DNA of 64,000 bases, taken from assembly GCA_013816845.1 (NCBI GenBank), contig JACDDU010000001.1, positions 372,001 through 436,000 on the forward strand, in the 5' to 3' direction. The stretch's first letter is position 1; each line of letters begins with the position of its first letter. This document shows, in pieces, positions 44,557 to 56,263 of the stretch. This DNA is from Gammaproteobacteria bacterium. Its GTDB lineage: Bacteria; Pseudomonadota; Gammaproteobacteria; DSM-16500. The translations under genes and the position numbers were made by a program. The notes beneath the pieces are model-generated. The model saw only the letters and a program-made list of their open reading frames with translations, was not told the DNA's origin and did no database searches.

Positions 44557-46323
44557 ATGAAAGTGGCAACCCATACGTTTGATGCTGTCATTGTTGGCGG
44601 CGGTGGTGCGGGTTTACGTTCGGCTATTGAGCTTGCTCAGTCGGGTTTAAATGTAGCAATTATTTCTAAAGTCTTTCCTACCCGATCCCATACGGTCTCA
44701 GCACAAGGCGGTATAAACGCGGCTTTAGGCAACATTGAGCCCGATGATTGGCGTTGGCATATGTATGATACGGTGATTGGGTCTGACTTTTTAGGTGATC
44801 AAGATGCCATTGAATACATGTGCGAAAATGCACCCCAATCGATTTATGAATTAGAGCATATGGGCTTGCCATTTTCACGTCTTGAAGATGGAAAAATTTA
44901 TCAGCGTGCTTTTGGTGGTGCGACACGTGATTATGGTAAAGAACAAGCACATCGAACTTGTGCCGCTGCGGATCGTACAGGTCATGCCATGCTCCACACG
45001 CTTTATCAACAAAATATTGCTGCTAATTCGACTTTTTTTAATGAGTGGTTTGCTATTGATTTAGTGAACACACCTACAGGGGTTGCGGGGATCACCGCGA
45101 TCTGCATTGAAACGGGTGAAGTCGTTTTCATTCAAGCCCGGGTCACAATTCTTGCTACGGGTGGCGCTGGACGCGTTTTTGCCTCCACAACGAATGCACA
45201 TATTAATACGGGTGATGGCTTGGGAATGGTTTTAAGAGCCGGCTATCCACTTCAAGATATGGAATTTTGGCAATTTCATCCCACAGGAATTTATGGCTCC
45301 GGCTCATTAATTAGTGAAAGCGTGCGAGGCGAGGGTGGCTATTTATTAAATAAAAATGGCGAACGCTTTATGGAGCGTTATGCACCCCATTTAAAAGATT
45401 TGTCGTGCCGCGATATTGTGGCGCGCTCAGCGGCAATTGAAATTCGAGAAGGACGAGGGGCTGGGCCTAACGGTGATTATGTCTTATTAAAAGCCGATCA
45501 TTTGGGTGCGGATATTATTAAAGAACGTTTGCCCGGTATTCGTGAATTAGCCATGACATTTGCAGGCGTTGACCCAATTAAAGAACCGATTCCAGTTGTG
45601 CCAACTTGTCATTATCTCATGGGAGGGATTCCCACCAATTATCATGGGCAAACGCTTACCGTTGATGCTAATGGTTCTGATCAGATTGTTAGAGGGCTTT
45701 ACGCAGCAGGTGAGACGGCTTGTGTTTCGGTACACGGGGCAAATCGTTTGGGCGCGAATTCGTTACTCGACCTTGTGGTATTTGGTCGTGCCTCTGGTAA
45801 ACACGCCCGAGAAAGTATTGAACAAGGGTTAGATTTCAGTGAATTTAATTCCGCCGACATTGAGCGCGCGCTGGAAAGGCTTTATCGTTGGAATGGTAAT
45901 GATAAAGGTGAAACGGTCGATGAAATCCGTCGGGCTTTGCAAAAAATCATGCAGGACGATTTCGGGGTGTTCAGGTCTGAGGAACACATGAAAGAAGGTT
46001 TCGTGAAGCTAGAAGAATTGCGTGATCGTCTTAAGTATGCTTCGATAAAAGATAAAAGTCAGCTTTTCAATACTACGCGCATCGAAGCGTTAGAATTAGA
46101 CAATTTGATGTCAACGGCTTTAGCATCGGCTTATTCTGCAGAAGTACGCCAAGAAAGTCGCGGGGCTCATTCACGATCTGATTACCCGGAGCGCAATGAT
46201 CAGCAATGGTTGAAGCATACTATTTACTTCGAAGATGGCCGAATTGCTTATCGTCCAGTCAATATGAAGCCGAAGGGGATGCCACCCATTACGCTTAGAA
46301 AAAGAGAAGAAAACGCTGTATAG
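44557..46323 (+). CDS. sdhA: Succinate dehydrogenase flavoprotein subunit
   Basis: 588-aa catalytic subunit that oxidises succinate to fumarate. FAD dinucleotide motif: [19 protein letters not shown]. The covalent FAD His is in [18 protein letters not shown]. Substrate-site motifs follow: [24 protein letters not shown] and [20 protein letters not shown]. Length matches E. coli SdhA (588 aa). It is 4 nt after sdhD. Its flavinylation factor SdhE is encoded at 10069-10356. Confidence 0.98.
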   Translation: MKVATHTFDAVIVGGGGAGLRSAIELAQSGLNVAIISKVFPTRSHTVSAQGGINAALGNIEPDDWRWHMYDTVIGSDFLGDQDAIEYMCENAPQSIYELEHMGLPFSRLEDGKIYQRAFGGATRDYGKEQAHRTCAAADRTGHAMLHTLYQQNIAANSTFFNEWFAIDLVNTPTGVAGITAICIETGEVVFIQARVTILATGGAGRVFASTTNAHINTGDGLGMVLRAGYPLQDMEFWQFHPTGIYGSGSLISESVRGEGGYLLNKNGERFMERYAPHLKDLSCRDIVARSAAIEIREGRGAGPNGDYVLLKADHLGADIIKERLPGIRELAMTFAGVDPIKEPIPVVPTCHYLMGGIPTNYHGQTLTVDANGSDQIVRGLYAAGETACVSVHGANRLGANSLLDLVVFGRASGKHARESIEQGLDFSEFNSADIERALERLYRWNGNDKGETVDEIRRALQKIMQDDFGVFRSEEHMKEGFVKLEELRDRLKYASIKDKSQLFNTTRIEALELDNLMSTALASAYSAEVRQESRGAHSRSDYPERNDQQWLKHTIYFEDGRIAYRPVNMKPKGMPPITLRKREENAV

Positions 46324-46349
46324 GTTATTAACGTCACGAGGGCATAACG

Positions 46350-47051
46350 ATGCGATTCTCCATCTACCGCTTCAATCCAGAAACAGATAGCAAACCATAC
46401 ATGCAAAACTTTGATTTAGACGTCAAAGAGTTTAATTGTATTATGGTTCTTGATGTTTTGATTACCATCAAAAATCGCATCGATGAAACTTTAACCTTAC
46501 GTCGTTCTTGTCGAGAAGGAGTTTGTGGCTCGGATGGAATGAATATTAATGGTAAAAATCGATTAGCTTGCACCACTGACTTAAGAAGTTTAAAAGAACC
46601 TATTATTATTCGACCATTGCCGGGGCTGCCTGTTATTCGTGATTTAGTTGTGGATATGACCCAATTTATCGATCAATACAAAAAAGCTAAACCATACTTA
46701 CAAAATGATACACCGGCGCCTGCAATTGAGCGGTTACAATCGCCTGCAGAACGCGCCAAGTTAGATGGATTATATGAATGCATTTTGTGTGCGTGTTGTT
46801 CATCATCGTGTCCCTCCTATTGGTGGAATCCGGATAAATATATGGGTCCGGCGGCATTACTGCAGTCCTATCGTTTCATTGCCGATAGTCGAGACACGCA
46901 TACCCAAGAACGTCTTGCAGATTTAACGGATCCATTCAGCGTTTTTCGTTGCCGTGGTATCATGAACTGCATTGATGTCTGCCCAAAGGATTTAAATCCT
47001 TTGGAAGCTATAAATAATATTAAAGAAGACATGCTTAAAGAGTCTGTTTAA
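46350..47051 (+). CDS. sdhB: Succinate dehydrogenase iron-sulfur subunit
   Basis: 233-aa electron-transfer subunit. The [2Fe-2S] cluster ligands are in SCREGVCGSDGMNINGKNRL plus the next Cys. The [4Fe-4S] and [3Fe-4S] ligands are in CILCACCSSSCPSYWW and CRGIMNCIDVCPKDLNP. It passes electrons from SdhA flavin to quinone at SdhCD. It is 26 nt after sdhA; sucA follows after 41 nt on the same strand. Confidence 0.98.
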   Translation: MRFSIYRFNPETDSKPYMQNFDLDVKEFNCIMVLDVLITIKNRIDETLTLRRSCREGVCGSDGMNINGKNRLACTTDLRSLKEPIIIRPLPGLPVIRDLVVDMTQFIDQYKKAKPYLQNDTPAPAIERLQSPAERAKLDGLYECILCACCSSSCPSYWWNPDKYMGPAALLQSYRFIADSRDTHTQERLADLTDPFSVFRCRGIMNCIDVCPKDLNPLEAINNIKEDMLKESV

Positions 47052-47092
47052 GCGCTTTTGCCAACCCCGACAAAACGAGTAGAAAAAGCGAC

Positions 47093-49945
47093 ATGACCAC
47101 GTCATCAAAGTCCATGCAGGCGCTTTGGCAAGATTCTTATCTTGCGCCAGAAAACGATACTTATTTAGAAAATTTATACGAGACTTATCTCAGTGACCCC
47201 GAAGCGGTTACCCCTTCTTGGCGTCAATATTTTGATCGTCTCCTTAAAGATAATCCGCGAACCATTGCTGATGTTTCTCACGCAGCTGTGATTGAGGAAA
47301 TGAAGCGCTATGCTGAACAATCAGCGCGGAGTGCCTTGCCCGCCGAGATGACAACGCGCAGTGATAAAGATCAATTTCGTGTTTTAGAATTGATCGCAGC
47401 CTTTCGTCGTTCGGGACATATGCATGCGCAAATTGATCCCCTTGAACTCATGACTCGCGCAAGTGATCCAACCCTTACGCTTGAGTATTATGGTTTTACA
47501 GAGGCGGATTTAAATAAAACATTTAATGCTGAATCATTTGCAAGCTTACAAAAATCGCAAGCAACTTTAGGCGAAATTTATCAAAAGTTACAAGAAGTTT
47601 ACTGCGGACACATTGGCTTTGAGTATATGCATATCAATCGCATTGCCGAAGTCGAGTGGATTCGAAATCGCATTGAAAAAGATTGGGCTAATTTAAGTAT
47701 TACGCCGGATGAAAAAAAACATTTATTAGACCGCTTAGCCGTTGCTGATGCTTTAGAAAAATACTTAGGTTCAAAATATGTGGGCCAGAAACGCTTTTCT
47801 TTGGAAGGTGGCGATGCTTTAGTCCCTTTACTCGATAAAATCATTACACAAAGTGTCGTGACGGGCGCTAAAGAAACGGTCATTGGCATGGCGCATCGTG
47901 GGCGGTTAAATGTATTGGTCAATATTGTTGGTAAAGATCCCACTAGTATTTTTAATGTTTTTGAAGGTGGAATCGATGTTACAAGTAATAATTCTGGAGA
48001 TGTTAAATATCATTTAGGTTTCTCCTCTAATGTCGATACACCTGCTGGACAAATACATGTTGCGCTTGCATTCAATCCTTCTCATTTAGAAATTGTATCG
48101 CCTGTTGTGCAAGGATCGGTACGTGCGCGACAAAGGAGACGGAGTGATAAAGATCAACGTCAAGTATACCCCATCCAAATTCATGGCGATGCAGCTTTTT
48201 CCTCGCAAGGCGTTGTCATGGAAACGTTTAGCATGTCACAAGCCCGTTGGTTTACGGTGGGTGGTTCTGTGCATATTGTTATTAACAATCAAATCGGTTT
48301 TACGATCAGCAACCCCAAAGATTCGCGCTCAACAACTTATTGCACTGATTCTGCCAAAATGGTGGAAGCGCCGATTTTGCATGTGAATGGTAATGACGCA
48401 GAAGCGGTTTATTTTGCTGCTCTCTTCGCAATTGATTATCGCCAAACTTTTAAGCGAGACATCGTAATTGACTTAGTTTGTTATCGACGTCATGGGCATA
48501 ACGAAGCGGATGAACCTTCCGCAACCCAACCCATTATGTATAAGAAAATTAAAGCACTTCCGCCTCCCTATCAAATTTATGCAAAGAAACTTATTGCTGA
48601 AGGCGTTGTAACTGAAGAGATTGTGACGCAATGGATTAACCAATATCGTCAAGCTTTAGACGATGGTCAACCTGTTATTAAAGTGAGTAACGGGGGCAAA
48701 ACCCATTCAGCTTATCAATACATGGTCAATTGGGACCCCTACGTGGGTCAGCCCTGGACAGATAAAATTTCAACCGCTTTACCCATGACTAAGCTCAAAG
48801 CGTTAGGCGAAAAATTGATTACCTTGCCAGATGGCTTTGTCGCCCAGACTCAAGTTAAAAAAATGTTAGATACAGAAAGAAAAATGCTAAATGGTGAAAT
48901 GCCTTTGAATTGGGGTTATGCGGAGAACTTGGCTTATGCAAGTTTATTAACCGAAGGCTACCCTATCCGATTGTGCGGACAAGATTCTGCACGTGGCACT
49001 TTCGCACATCGCCATGCTGTTTTGCATGATCAAAATACTGATGCGGTTTATATTCCCTTAACGCATCTAGCTAAAGATCAAGCACAAATAAATATTGTCG
49101 ATTCATTATTATCAGAAGAAGCTGTGCTTGCTTTCGAATACGGGTATGCAACTGCGGAACCTAATTATTTAGTCATTTGGGAAGCACAATTTGGTGATTT
49201 TGCAAATGGTGCTCAAGTGGTAATTGATCAATTTATCAGTTCGGGTGAGCAAAAATGGGGAAGGTTATGTGGCTTAGTGATGCTTTTACCGCATGGTTAT
49301 GAAGGCCAAGGTCCTGAACATTCATCCGCTCGTTTAGAGCGTTATTTACAATTGTGCGCTCAAGATAATATGCAAGTTTGTATTCCGACCACCCCTGCGC
49401 AAATTTTTCATCTCTTACGCCGGCAAATGATTCGACCTTATCGTAAACCGCTTATTGTGATGTCACCAAAAACACTATTACGCCATCCTTCGGCAACATC
49501 CACGCTACAAGATTTAGCAGAAGGTGAATTTCAAACTGTCATTCCCGAAATCGATCAACTCGATGCGAAGCAAGTGGAGCGCGTTGTACTTTGTACCGGA
49601 AAGATTTATTACGAATTACTTGAAGCGCGTCGCGCATTACAAGTCGAAAATATTGCAATCATTCGACTTGAGCAGTTGTATCCCTTCCCGCAAAAACTTT
49701 GCGAAGCAGTGTTGAAACCTTACCATCATGTTCACGATGTCGTTTGGTGTCAGGAAGAACCACAGAATCAAGGCGCATGGACAACCATGATTCCTTATTT
49801 GCAAGCTTTGTTAGGTCAAGATCAAAAATTACAATACATAGGTAGAAATGCTGCTGCATCTCCTGCCGTTGGGTATCACGCCGTTCACGAAAAAGAACAA
49901 AAATTGTTAGTGGCTACGGCTTTAACAATAAGGAAAAAGCAATGA
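47093..49945 (+). CDS. sucA: 2-oxoglutarate dehydrogenase E1 component
   Basis: 950-aa thiamine-diphosphate decarboxylase of the oxoglutarate dehydrogenase complex. The N-terminal E2-binding part starts with [19 protein letters not shown]. The active-site core has [14 protein letters not shown], the TPP motif [17 protein letters not shown], and [14 protein letters not shown]. Length is near E. coli SucA (933 aa). It overlaps sucB by 4 nt. The leader between sdhB and sucA contains CGCTTTT (47053-47059) and AAAAGCG (47084-47090), which could pair over the weak ribosome binding site. Confidence 0.98.
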   Translation: MTTSSKSMQALWQDSYLAPENDTYLENLYETYLSDPEAVTPSWRQYFDRLLKDNPRTIADVSHAAVIEEMKRYAEQSARSALPAEMTTRSDKDQFRVLELIAAFRRSGHMHAQIDPLELMTRASDPTLTLEYYGFTEADLNKTFNAESFASLQKSQATLGEIYQKLQEVYCGHIGFEYMHINRIAEVEWIRNRIEKDWANLSITPDEKKHLLDRLAVADALEKYLGSKYVGQKRFSLEGGDALVPLLDKIITQSVVTGAKETVIGMAHRGRLNVLVNIVGKDPTSIFNVFEGGIDVTSNNSGDVKYHLGFSSNVDTPAGQIHVALAFNPSHLEIVSPVVQGSVRARQRRRSDKDQRQVYPIQIHGDAAFSSQGVVMETFSMSQARWFTVGGSVHIVINNQIGFTISNPKDSRSTTYCTDSAKMVEAPILHVNGNDAEAVYFAALFAIDYRQTFKRDIVIDLVCYRRHGHNEADEPSATQPIMYKKIKALPPPYQIYAKKLIAEGVVTEEIVTQWINQYRQALDDGQPVIKVSNGGKTHSAYQYMVNWDPYVGQPWTDKISTALPMTKLKALGEKLITLPDGFVAQTQVKKMLDTERKMLNGEMPLNWGYAENLAYASLLTEGYPIRLCGQDSARGTFAHRHAVLHDQNTDAVYIPLTHLAKDQAQINIVDSLLSEEAVLAFEYGYATAEPNYLVIWEAQFGDFANGAQVVIDQFISSGEQKWGRLCGLVMLLPHGYEGQGPEHSSARLERYLQLCAQDNMQVCIPTTPAQIFHLLRRQMIRPYRKPLIVMSPKTLLRHPSATSTLQDLAEGEFQTVIPEIDQLDAKQVERVVLCTGKIYYELLEARRALQVENIAIIRLEQLYPFPQKLCEAVLKPYHHVHDVVWCQEEPQNQGAWTTMIPYLQALLGQDQKLQYIGRNAAASPAVGYHAVHEKEQKLLVATALTIRKKQ

Positions 49946-51171
49946 CGATAGAAGTAAAAGTGCCTCAGTTGCCTGAATCAATTGCTGATGCAACGGTTTC
50001 AACTTGGCATAAAAAAGAAGGTGACACTGTTTCTAGAGACGAGAATCTAGTTGACCTAGAAACAGATAAAGTCATGCTTGAAGTCCCATCGCCCATTGAT
50101 GGAGTAATCAAGCAAATCGTTAAACCTGCTGGCACGACAGTGAAAGCCCAGGAAGTTCTTGTTATTATTGAACCCGGGAGCGGTGCAAAGACGGAAACTC
50201 CAAAAGAAGCAAAAGATGAAAAAAAAGCTTCTGCAGAAGAAAAGCCAGCAGAAAAATCGGCAACGCCTCCCCCTTCGCCCCAAGCATCAAACAAAGAGCA
50301 GGATAACCAACCGACAAGTGGCCCCTCAGCGCGTCGTGCTGCTGCCGAACATGAAATTGACCTTGCGCAAGTTAAGGGAACCGGGAAAGGTGGTCGTATT
50401 ACAAAAGAAAATGTTTTGTCTACCCTTGGCAGCACGCCTATGGGGAATGAAGAAATGTTAAGTTCATCTGATCGTCCAGAAAAACGCGTTCCCATGTCTC
50501 GCATGCGGGCACGTATTGCTGAACGCTTATTAGAAGTGACCCAAACGACTGCAATGTTAACGACATTTAATGAAGTTAACATGGCTGAAGTAATGGCGAT
50601 TCGTAGCCGCTACAAAGAAAAATTTGAAAAGAAATACAAAGTTCGTTTGGGATTTATGTCATTTTTTGTTCGTGCTGTTGTTGAAGCCTTAAAGCGCTCA
50701 CCTATTGTCAATGCATCGATTGATGGGAACGATGTTGTTTATCATGGATATTATGATATTGGGGTGGCGGTTTCCACGGAACGTGGTTTAGTGGTCCCGG
50801 TGTTGCGCAATGCTGATAAAATGAGTATGGCTGAAATTGAAGCTAAAATTGGTGAAGCTGCGGAAAAAGCAAGAGCGGGTAAACTTACTTTAGAAGAGAT
50901 GCAAGGCGGCACTTTCACGATTACCAATGGTGGTGTTTTTGGTTCGCTCATGGCGACACCGCTTTTAAATGCGCCGCAATGTGGCATTTTAGGTATGCAT
51001 AAAATTGAAGATCGCCCGGTGGTTGAGCATGGACAAATTGTAATTCGCCCAATGATGTATGTGGCGCTCTCCTATGATCACCGTTTAATTGATGGTAAGG
51101 AATCAGTAACATTTCTAGTTTCTATAAAAGAAATGCTTGAAGATCCCACACGTATGGTTTTGGAAATATAA
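49942..51171 (+). CDS. sucB: 2-oxoglutarate dehydrogenase E2, dihydrolipoyl succinyltransferase
   Basis: 409-aa core of the complex. The lipoyl domain has Lys43 in [15 protein letters not shown] Lys/Glu/Ala/Pro-rich linker (residues about 85-120) leads to the peripheral subunit-binding domain [18 protein letters not shown]. The catalytic domain ends with the signature [11 protein letters not shown]. One lipoyl domain, as is usual for SucB. E3 (lpd) is not in this window, so it must be encoded elsewhere. The start overlaps sucA (ATGA). Confidence 0.98.
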   Translation: MTIEVKVPQLPESIADATVSTWHKKEGDTVSRDENLVDLETDKVMLEVPSPIDGVIKQIVKPAGTTVKAQEVLVIIEPGSGAKTETPKEAKDEKKASAEEKPAEKSATPPPSPQASNKEQDNQPTSGPSARRAAAEHEIDLAQVKGTGKGGRITKENVLSTLGSTPMGNEEMLSSSDRPEKRVPMSRMRARIAERLLEVTQTTAMLTTFNEVNMAEVMAIRSRYKEKFEKKYKVRLGFMSFFVRAVVEALKRSPIVNASIDGNDVVYHGYYDIGVAVSTERGLVVPVLRNADKMSMAEIEAKIGEAAEKARAGKLTLEEMQGGTFTITNGGVFGSLMATPLLNAPQCGILGMHKIEDRPVVEHGQIVIRPMMYVALSYDHRLIDGKESVTFLVSIKEMLEDPTRMVLEI

Positions 51172-51192
51172 TAAAAGAGGTAATTGTCTGTA

Positions 51193-52368
51193 ATGAATCT
51201 TCATGAATACCAAGCAAAACAATTATTAGCTGAATTCGGGTTGCCGGTTTCTCAAGGCCGGGTCGTTAATAGTGTTGAAGAAGCGGCCAAAGTGGCAGGA
51301 GAAATGGGTTTATCACGATTTGTTGTTAAAGCCCAAGTCCATGCAGGCGGTCGCGGTAAAGCAGGTGGCGTCAAGCTAGTGGATAATAAGCAAGCCGTCC
51401 AAGACTTTGTTGCTAAACATTTAGGCACACACTTAGTTACTTATCAGACAACCGCGACAGGTCAACCTGTTAATCAAATCCTAATCGAAGCACCCTGCGA
51501 GATTGCACAAGAACTTTATTTAGGTGCAGTGATCGATCGCTCAAAGCAACGTATTGTTTTCATGGCATCGACTGAAGGCGGGGTTGAAATTGAAAAAGTT
51601 GCAGAAGAATCCCCAAATAAAATTTTAACCACAGCCATGGATCTTATTGTCGGTATGATGCCTTATCAAGGTCGCGAACTTGGATTTGCACTCGGCATGA
51701 AAGGACAACTACTGAAAGATTTTGTGCAATTACTTTTAGGTTTAGGAAAATTATTTGTTAATTGCGATTTAAGCATGTTGGAAATTAATCCCCTCGTCAT
51801 TACCAAAGATGGCAAATTACTTTGTTTAGATGCCAAAATTAATATCGATGACAATGCGCTTTATCGTCAGCCAAAATTGGCAGCATTACGCGATGCTTCT
51901 CAAGAAGATGAGCGCGAACATCATGCACGCGAATGGGAATTAAATTATATTGCCCTTGATGGTGATATTGGTTGCATGGTGAATGGTGCAGGACTTGCTA
52001 TGGCAACGATGGACATGATTAAACTGCATGGCGGTAATCCTGCAAACTTTCTTGACGTAGGTGGTGGAGCCACAAAGGAACGCGTTACGGAAGCTTTTAA
52101 AATCATTCTTTCTGATCCTAAAGTTAAAGCTATTCTGATTAATATTTTCGGTGGAATTGTTCGTTGCGATTTAATTGCAGAAGGAATTATTGGTGCTATT
52201 GCTGAGATTGGTACCGATTTACCCGTTGTTGTGCGGTTAGAGGGAAATAACGCTGATTTAGGTCTCAAATTATTAACCGAAAGTGGTCTTAACATTATTG
52301 CTGCAAGTAGTTTTACCGATGCTGCTAAAAAAGTTGTTGCTTCAGCTAAAACGCGGGTGAATTCATGA
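51193..52368 (+). CDS. sucC: Succinyl-CoA synthetase beta subunit
   Basis: 391-aa ATP-grasp subunit that binds nucleotide and succinate; with SucD it makes ATP/GTP from succinyl-CoA. It starts [19 protein letters not shown], with [19 protein letters not shown] (ATP-grasp) and [14 protein letters not shown] in the C-terminal domain. The ATG at 51193 is the family start; an in-frame TTG at 51184 lies between it and AGAGG. Its stop overlaps the sucD ATG. Confidence 0.98.
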   Translation: MNLHEYQAKQLLAEFGLPVSQGRVVNSVEEAAKVAGEMGLSRFVVKAQVHAGGRGKAGGVKLVDNKQAVQDFVAKHLGTHLVTYQTTATGQPVNQILIEAPCEIAQELYLGAVIDRSKQRIVFMASTEGGVEIEKVAEESPNKILTTAMDLIVGMMPYQGRELGFALGMKGQLLKDFVQLLLGLGKLFVNCDLSMLEINPLVITKDGKLLCLDAKINIDDNALYRQPKLAALRDASQEDEREHHAREWELNYIALDGDIGCMVNGAGLAMATMDMIKLHGGNPANFLDVGGGATKERVTEAFKIILSDPKVKAILINIFGGIVRCDLIAEGIIGAIAEIGTDLPVVVRLEGNNADLGLKLLTESGLNIIAASSFTDAAKKVVASAKTRVNS

Positions 52369-53267
52369 GCATTCTTATTAATAAAAATACAAAAGTTATT
52401 TGCCAAGGTTTTACAGGTAAACAAGGCACGCTCCATTCTGAACAGGCAATAGCCTATGGTACAAAAATGGTAGGCGGCGTAACTCCTGAAAAAGGTGGTC
52501 AAACCCATTTAGGATTACCGGTATTTAATACGGTTAAAGAAGCCTATGAAGCTACCCATGCTGATGCTTCAGTCATTTATGTTCCCGCACCATTTTGTAA
52601 AGATTCCATTCTTGAAGCGCTTGCTGCAGGAATTAAATTAATTGTTTGTATTACAGAAGGTATACCTGTTTTAGATATGTTGGAAGTCAAAGCCTGTTTA
52701 CAAGAACATCCACAAGCGAGATTGATTGGCCCGAACTGTCCGGGTGTAATTACACCGGGTGAATGTAAAATTGGCATCATGCCAGGATATATCCATACAC
52801 CGGGTCGGGTTGGAATTGTGTCACGTTCTGGGACATTAACTTACGAAGCCGTTAAGCAGACATCGGAAGCTAAATCCTCATCAGGTGAAATATTAGGTCA
52901 AAGTACTTGCGTTGGTATCGGTGGCGATCCAATTCCTGGAACTAATTTCATCGATGTATTACGTTTGTTTGAACATGACCCAGAAACTGAAATTATTCTC
53001 ATGGTGGGCGAAATTGGCGGTAGTGCAGAAGAAGAAGCGGCTGATTTCATTAAGCATCATGTTTCCAAACCGGTTGTTGCTTATATTGCTGGTGTTACTG
53101 CACCGCCTGGTAAGCGTATGGGCCATGCCGGTGCAATTATTGCGGGTGGTAAAGGAACAGCTGCAGATAAATTCAAAGCATTAGAAGCGGCTGGTGTGGT
53201 AACCGTACGCTCTCCTGCCGAGATGGGTTTAACTGTTGCGGATGTATTGGCTAAGGTGACGAGTTAA
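52365..53267 (+). CDS. sucD: Succinyl-CoA synthetase alpha subunit
   Basis: 300-aa CoA-binding subunit with the active-site His that is phosphorylated during catalysis. N-terminal CoA fold: [20 protein letters not shown]. Active site: [18 protein letters not shown] with the His. Also [20 protein letters not shown]. Its stop shares a base with the serS start (53267), so serS is in the same transcript. Confidence 0.98.
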   Translation: MSILINKNTKVICQGFTGKQGTLHSEQAIAYGTKMVGGVTPEKGGQTHLGLPVFNTVKEAYEATHADASVIYVPAPFCKDSILEALAAGIKLIVCITEGIPVLDMLEVKACLQEHPQARLIGPNCPGVITPGECKIGIMPGYIHTPGRVGIVSRSGTLTYEAVKQTSEAKSSSGEILGQSTCVGIGGDPIPGTNFIDVLRLFEHDPETEIILMVGEIGGSAEEEAADFIKHHVSKPVVAYIAGVTAPPGKRMGHAGAIIAGGKGTAADKFKALEAAGVVTVRSPAEMGLTVADVLAKVTS

Positions 53268-54544
53268 TGCTTGATCCGAAACGCATACGCCAAGACATTG
53301 ACGCCATCGCCCAAGCTTTAATGACACGCGGATTTAAACTTGACGTGACTCGTTTTAATGAACTTGAAGAAGCTCGCAAACGGTTACAAGTTAAAATGCA
53401 AGATTTGCAAAATGAGCGTAATAAACGTTCAAAAGAAGTTGGTTTTGCAAAAGCACAAGGCAAAAACATTGATGAAGTCAAAAGCAGCCTCAAAGCTTTA
53501 AGCGATGAATTGAAAGCACTCGAAGAAGAGTTTGCTCAAACGCAGCAAACTTTAGATGAGTTTTTATCTTACTTACCAAATCTTCCTCATACCAGTGTGC
53601 CTATTGGTAAAAGTGAAGTAGATAATCAAGTGGTCCGCACCTGGGGAACACCAACCGTCTTTTCTTTCCAACCGAAAGATCATGTTGAGTTAGGGGCAAA
53701 CCAGGGGTGGATTGATTTTGAAACTGCAGCAAAAATTACCGGCGCACGATTTGTAGTGCTCCGTGGACCACTTGCTCAGCTAGAACGAGCACTCGCGCAA
53801 TTTATGTTAGATATGCATACTCGTGAACATTGCTATGAAGAAATAGCTGTTCCTGCAATTGTTAATGCTGCGAGTTTATTTGGAACGAGTCAGCTACCGA
53901 AATTTAAAGAAGATATGTTCGCGTTGGATGGAGAGAGTGAAGATACGCGTTATCTCGTTTCAACGTCTGAAATTCCTGTGACCAATACTGTTCGTGATGA
54001 AATAATAGAAGTGTCGCGTCTGCCTCTGAAGTACGTTTGTTATAGTTCTTGTTTTCGTAGTGAAGCAGGTTCGTATGGTAAAGACATGCGGGGTATGTTA
54101 CGTCAACATCAATTTCAGAAAGTAGAATTGGTTCAAATCGTCAAACCTGAATCGTCTTATCAAGCTTTAGAAGATATAACCCGACATGCTGAAAATGTAT
54201 TACAAAGGTTAGAATTACCTTATCGCGTCGTTGCTTTATGCACGGCAGATTTAGGTTTTGCCGCAGCAAAAACTTACGATTTAGAAGTCTGGTTGCCCGG
54301 ACAAAATCTTTATCGCGAAATTTCTTCTTGTAGTAATACAGAAAGTTTTCAAGCAAGGCGCATGAAAGCCAGATTTCGTGATGTTAATGGCCAAATTGAA
54401 TTAGTCCATACTTTAAATGGTTCTGGATTAGCCTTAGGTCGAACTTTAATTGCAGTTGTTGAAAATTATCAAGATGAATTAGGACGAATTCATATCCCTG
54501 CCGCATTACAACCTTATATGCATGGACTCAAAGTAATTGAGTAA
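53267..54544 (+). CDS. serS: Seryl-tRNA synthetase
   Basis: 425-aa class II synthetase. The first ~110 residues form the long antiparallel coiled-coil arm (RKRLQVKMQDLQNERNKRSK onward) that holds the tRNA-Ser extra arm. Motif 2 is CFRSEAGSYGKDMRGMLRQH and motif 3 is LNGSGLALGRTLIAVVENYQ. Length matches E. coli SerS (430 aa). Linkage to sucD is unusual relative to E. coli and gives a TCA-translation mixed transcript. Confidence 0.97.
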   Translation: MLDPKRIRQDIDAIAQALMTRGFKLDVTRFNELEEARKRLQVKMQDLQNERNKRSKEVGFAKAQGKNIDEVKSSLKALSDELKALEEEFAQTQQTLDEFLSYLPNLPHTSVPIGKSEVDNQVVRTWGTPTVFSFQPKDHVELGANQGWIDFETAAKITGARFVVLRGPLAQLERALAQFMLDMHTREHCYEEIAVPAIVNAASLFGTSQLPKFKEDMFALDGESEDTRYLVSTSEIPVTNTVRDEIIEVSRLPLKYVCYSSCFRSEAGSYGKDMRGMLRQHQFQKVELVQIVKPESSYQALEDITRHAENVLQRLELPYRVVALCTADLGFAAAKTYDLEVWLPGQNLYREISSCSNTESFQARRMKARFRDVNGQIELVHTLNGSGLALGRTLIAVVENYQDELGRIHIPAALQPYMHGLKVIE

Positions 54545-54622
54545 AGGATGTTAAGATAGCTTCATCTTCGCTATGTTAGCCTCATGCTGAAACTTGTCCT
54601 AAGACAATGGAGATAAAAAAAA

Positions 54623-54913
54623 TTGCGCATTATTAGCTATTTATTTTTGTTAGTAGTTATTTTATTTGGCATTACATTTGCAGCACTTAATTTGGAAGCT
54701 GTTTCTGTAAATTATTATTTTGCAGAAAGTTCCCTACCGCTTTCTCTTTTACTCGTCATTGTTTTTGCTCTTGGTTGTATAGTGGGAATGTTTGTTGGAT
54801 TCTGGTTGCTTTTAAAAGCTAAAGTTCGTCAACATCGTTTGTTAAAGCGTCTCAATTTAGCCGAACGCGAAATTGAAAATCTTCGTGCCATTCCTTTGCA
54901 GGATAAAGTGTAA
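54623..54913 (+). CDS. lapA: LapA-like membrane protein (DUF1049)
   Basis: 96-aa inner-membrane protein with two transmembrane segments (residues about 4-22 and 40-66) and a basic helical tail (KAKVRQHRLLKRLNLAEREI). It matches LapA/YciS, the partner of LapB in control of LPS synthesis. The start codon is TTG at 54623 with TGGAGA 9 nt upstream; the ATG at 54607 is in another frame that soon stops. Its stop overlaps the lapB ATG. Confidence 0.88.
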   Translation: MRIISYLFLLVVILFGITFAALNLEAVSVNYYFAESSLPLSLLLVIVFALGCIVGMFVGFWLLLKAKVRQHRLLKRLNLAEREIENLRAIPLQDKV

Positions 54914-56085
54914 TGAAACTCTTGATGGGTTTTCTTTTTATTCTTCTTCTTTTTGTAGCTTGGTTAATTGGGTATCGCAGTAGACCCAGTGCTGTCCCTA
55001 CACGCAAAGTTAATCTTCCTAAAGATTATTTGATTGGCCTCAATTTTTTATTAAATGAAGAAACAGATAAAGCTGTCGATATTTTTATTAAAATGCTCGA
55101 AGTCGATAGTGATACGGTTGAAACCCATCTTGCGGTTGGAAAATTATTTAGACGTCGTGGGGAAGTTGATCGAGCCATTCGCATTCATCAAAATTTAATT
55201 GCCCGGCCACAATTAGAAAAAGTTTATCGTGAGCAGTCACTTTATGAGCTAGGCCAAGATTACTTAAGCGCGGGCATGCTTGATCGTGCGGAACGCATTT
55301 TTCTTGAATTGGTTAATTCAAAGTCGCATTCACCCCAAGCTTTAAAAACATTAATTGATATCTATCAGCAAGAAAAAGATTGGCAGCATGCTGTGGAAAT
55401 TGCTATTAAATATGAAAATGTTACTCGCCAGAGTATGCAACCGGTCATTGCGCATTATTATTGTGAGCTTGCAGAAATCGCTTTCCATAAAAATCAACAA
55501 GATCTTGCTTTAGAGCATTTAGAACGCGCAGTCGTAGCTGATCGGGGTTGTGTGCGGGCAAGTCTACTATCTGCCAAAGTGTATATGGCCAAGCAAGATT
55601 TCAAAACAGCTTCTAAACATTTGAAGAAAATTAAAGATCAGAACCCCGATTATTTGTCAGAAGCCATTGATTTACTTGCCTGTTGTTATGAATCCATGGG
55701 TCAAGGTGAGGAATTAGTTAGTTACCTTAAGCGTTTAATGAATGAACACCCGCGTATTCCCATTGTTTTAATATTAGCTGAGCGGATTCGTAAGTGGAAA
55801 GGTGACAAAGTCGCAGCCAGTTTCGTTGCAGATTATGTTAGGCGTTATCCGTCACTGCGAGGTATTTATTTATTCATCAATTTATATATCTCTAATGCTG
55901 AAGGCCGTGCTCGTGATGATTTAGGGATATTGCAAAATTTAATGAAAAAAATTCTCGCTGATAAGCCAGAATACCGTTGTGCGTCGTGTGGCTTTTCCGG
56001 TAAATCTCTCCATTGGCAATGTCCCGGTTGTCGACATTGGAGTTCGATGCTTCCAATTCATACCACTGAAGAAGTGTTAGGGTGA
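54913..56085 (+). CDS. lapB: Lipopolysaccharide assembly protein B
   Basis: 390-aa membrane-anchored TPR protein (YciM). An N-terminal transmembrane helix (LLMGFLFILLLFVAWLIGY) is followed by tandem TPRs and a C-terminal rubredoxin-like zinc knuckle with Cys356, Cys359, Cys370 and Cys373 (CASCGF and CPGC). In E. coli LapB recruits FtsH to degrade LpxC and so balances LPS with phospholipid. All key features and the length (E. coli 389 aa) are kept. Confidence 0.96.
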   Translation: MKLLMGFLFILLLFVAWLIGYRSRPSAVPTRKVNLPKDYLIGLNFLLNEETDKAVDIFIKMLEVDSDTVETHLAVGKLFRRRGEVDRAIRIHQNLIARPQLEKVYREQSLYELGQDYLSAGMLDRAERIFLELVNSKSHSPQALKTLIDIYQQEKDWQHAVEIAIKYENVTRQSMQPVIAHYYCELAEIAFHKNQQDLALEHLERAVVADRGCVRASLLSAKVYMAKQDFKTASKHLKKIKDQNPDYLSEAIDLLACCYESMGQGEELVSYLKRLMNEHPRIPIVLILAERIRKWKGDKVAASFVADYVRRYPSLRGIYLFINLYISNAEGRARDDLGILQNLMKKILADKPEYRCASCGFSGKSLHWQCPGCRHWSSMLPIHTTEEVLG

Positions 56086-56263
56086 GAGGTGACGTTGTCA
56101 TCTAAGTTGATAGATTAGTTTAAATACTAAAAAGTTTAGCCCTTCTGGATTCGAACTGTAGGTAATCCTAACTGTAAATCTCTCCCTATCGTTTTCTATA
56201 CTTTCCTTTATACCTATGCTAAAAAGTTTTTCTTATACTAAAACTAAACCTTAATCTCATCTT
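56086..56263. promoter_or_regulatory. Leader region of the giant gene with candidate -10 box
   Basis: An A/T-rich 178-bp gap. TATACT at 56234-56239 is a good -10 box and would give a leader of about 20 nt with no ribosome binding site. CTAAAAAGTTT occurs twice (about 56127 and 56219). CTTAAT at 56250 and CTTATG at 56261 have the 11-bp PmrA period, but the second covers the start codon, so it is unlikely to be functional. Confidence 0.3.

Noticed and set aside
47053-47090. Hairpin between sdhB and sucA as a terminator
   Set aside because: The 7-bp stem with a 24-nt loop is weak and has no T-run; a transcript through sdhCDAB-sucABCD is more likely.
49965-50582. 205-aa minus-strand frame inside sucB
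   Set aside because: It is antisense to the lipoyl domain and linker; the length comes from skewed codon use in the sense gene.
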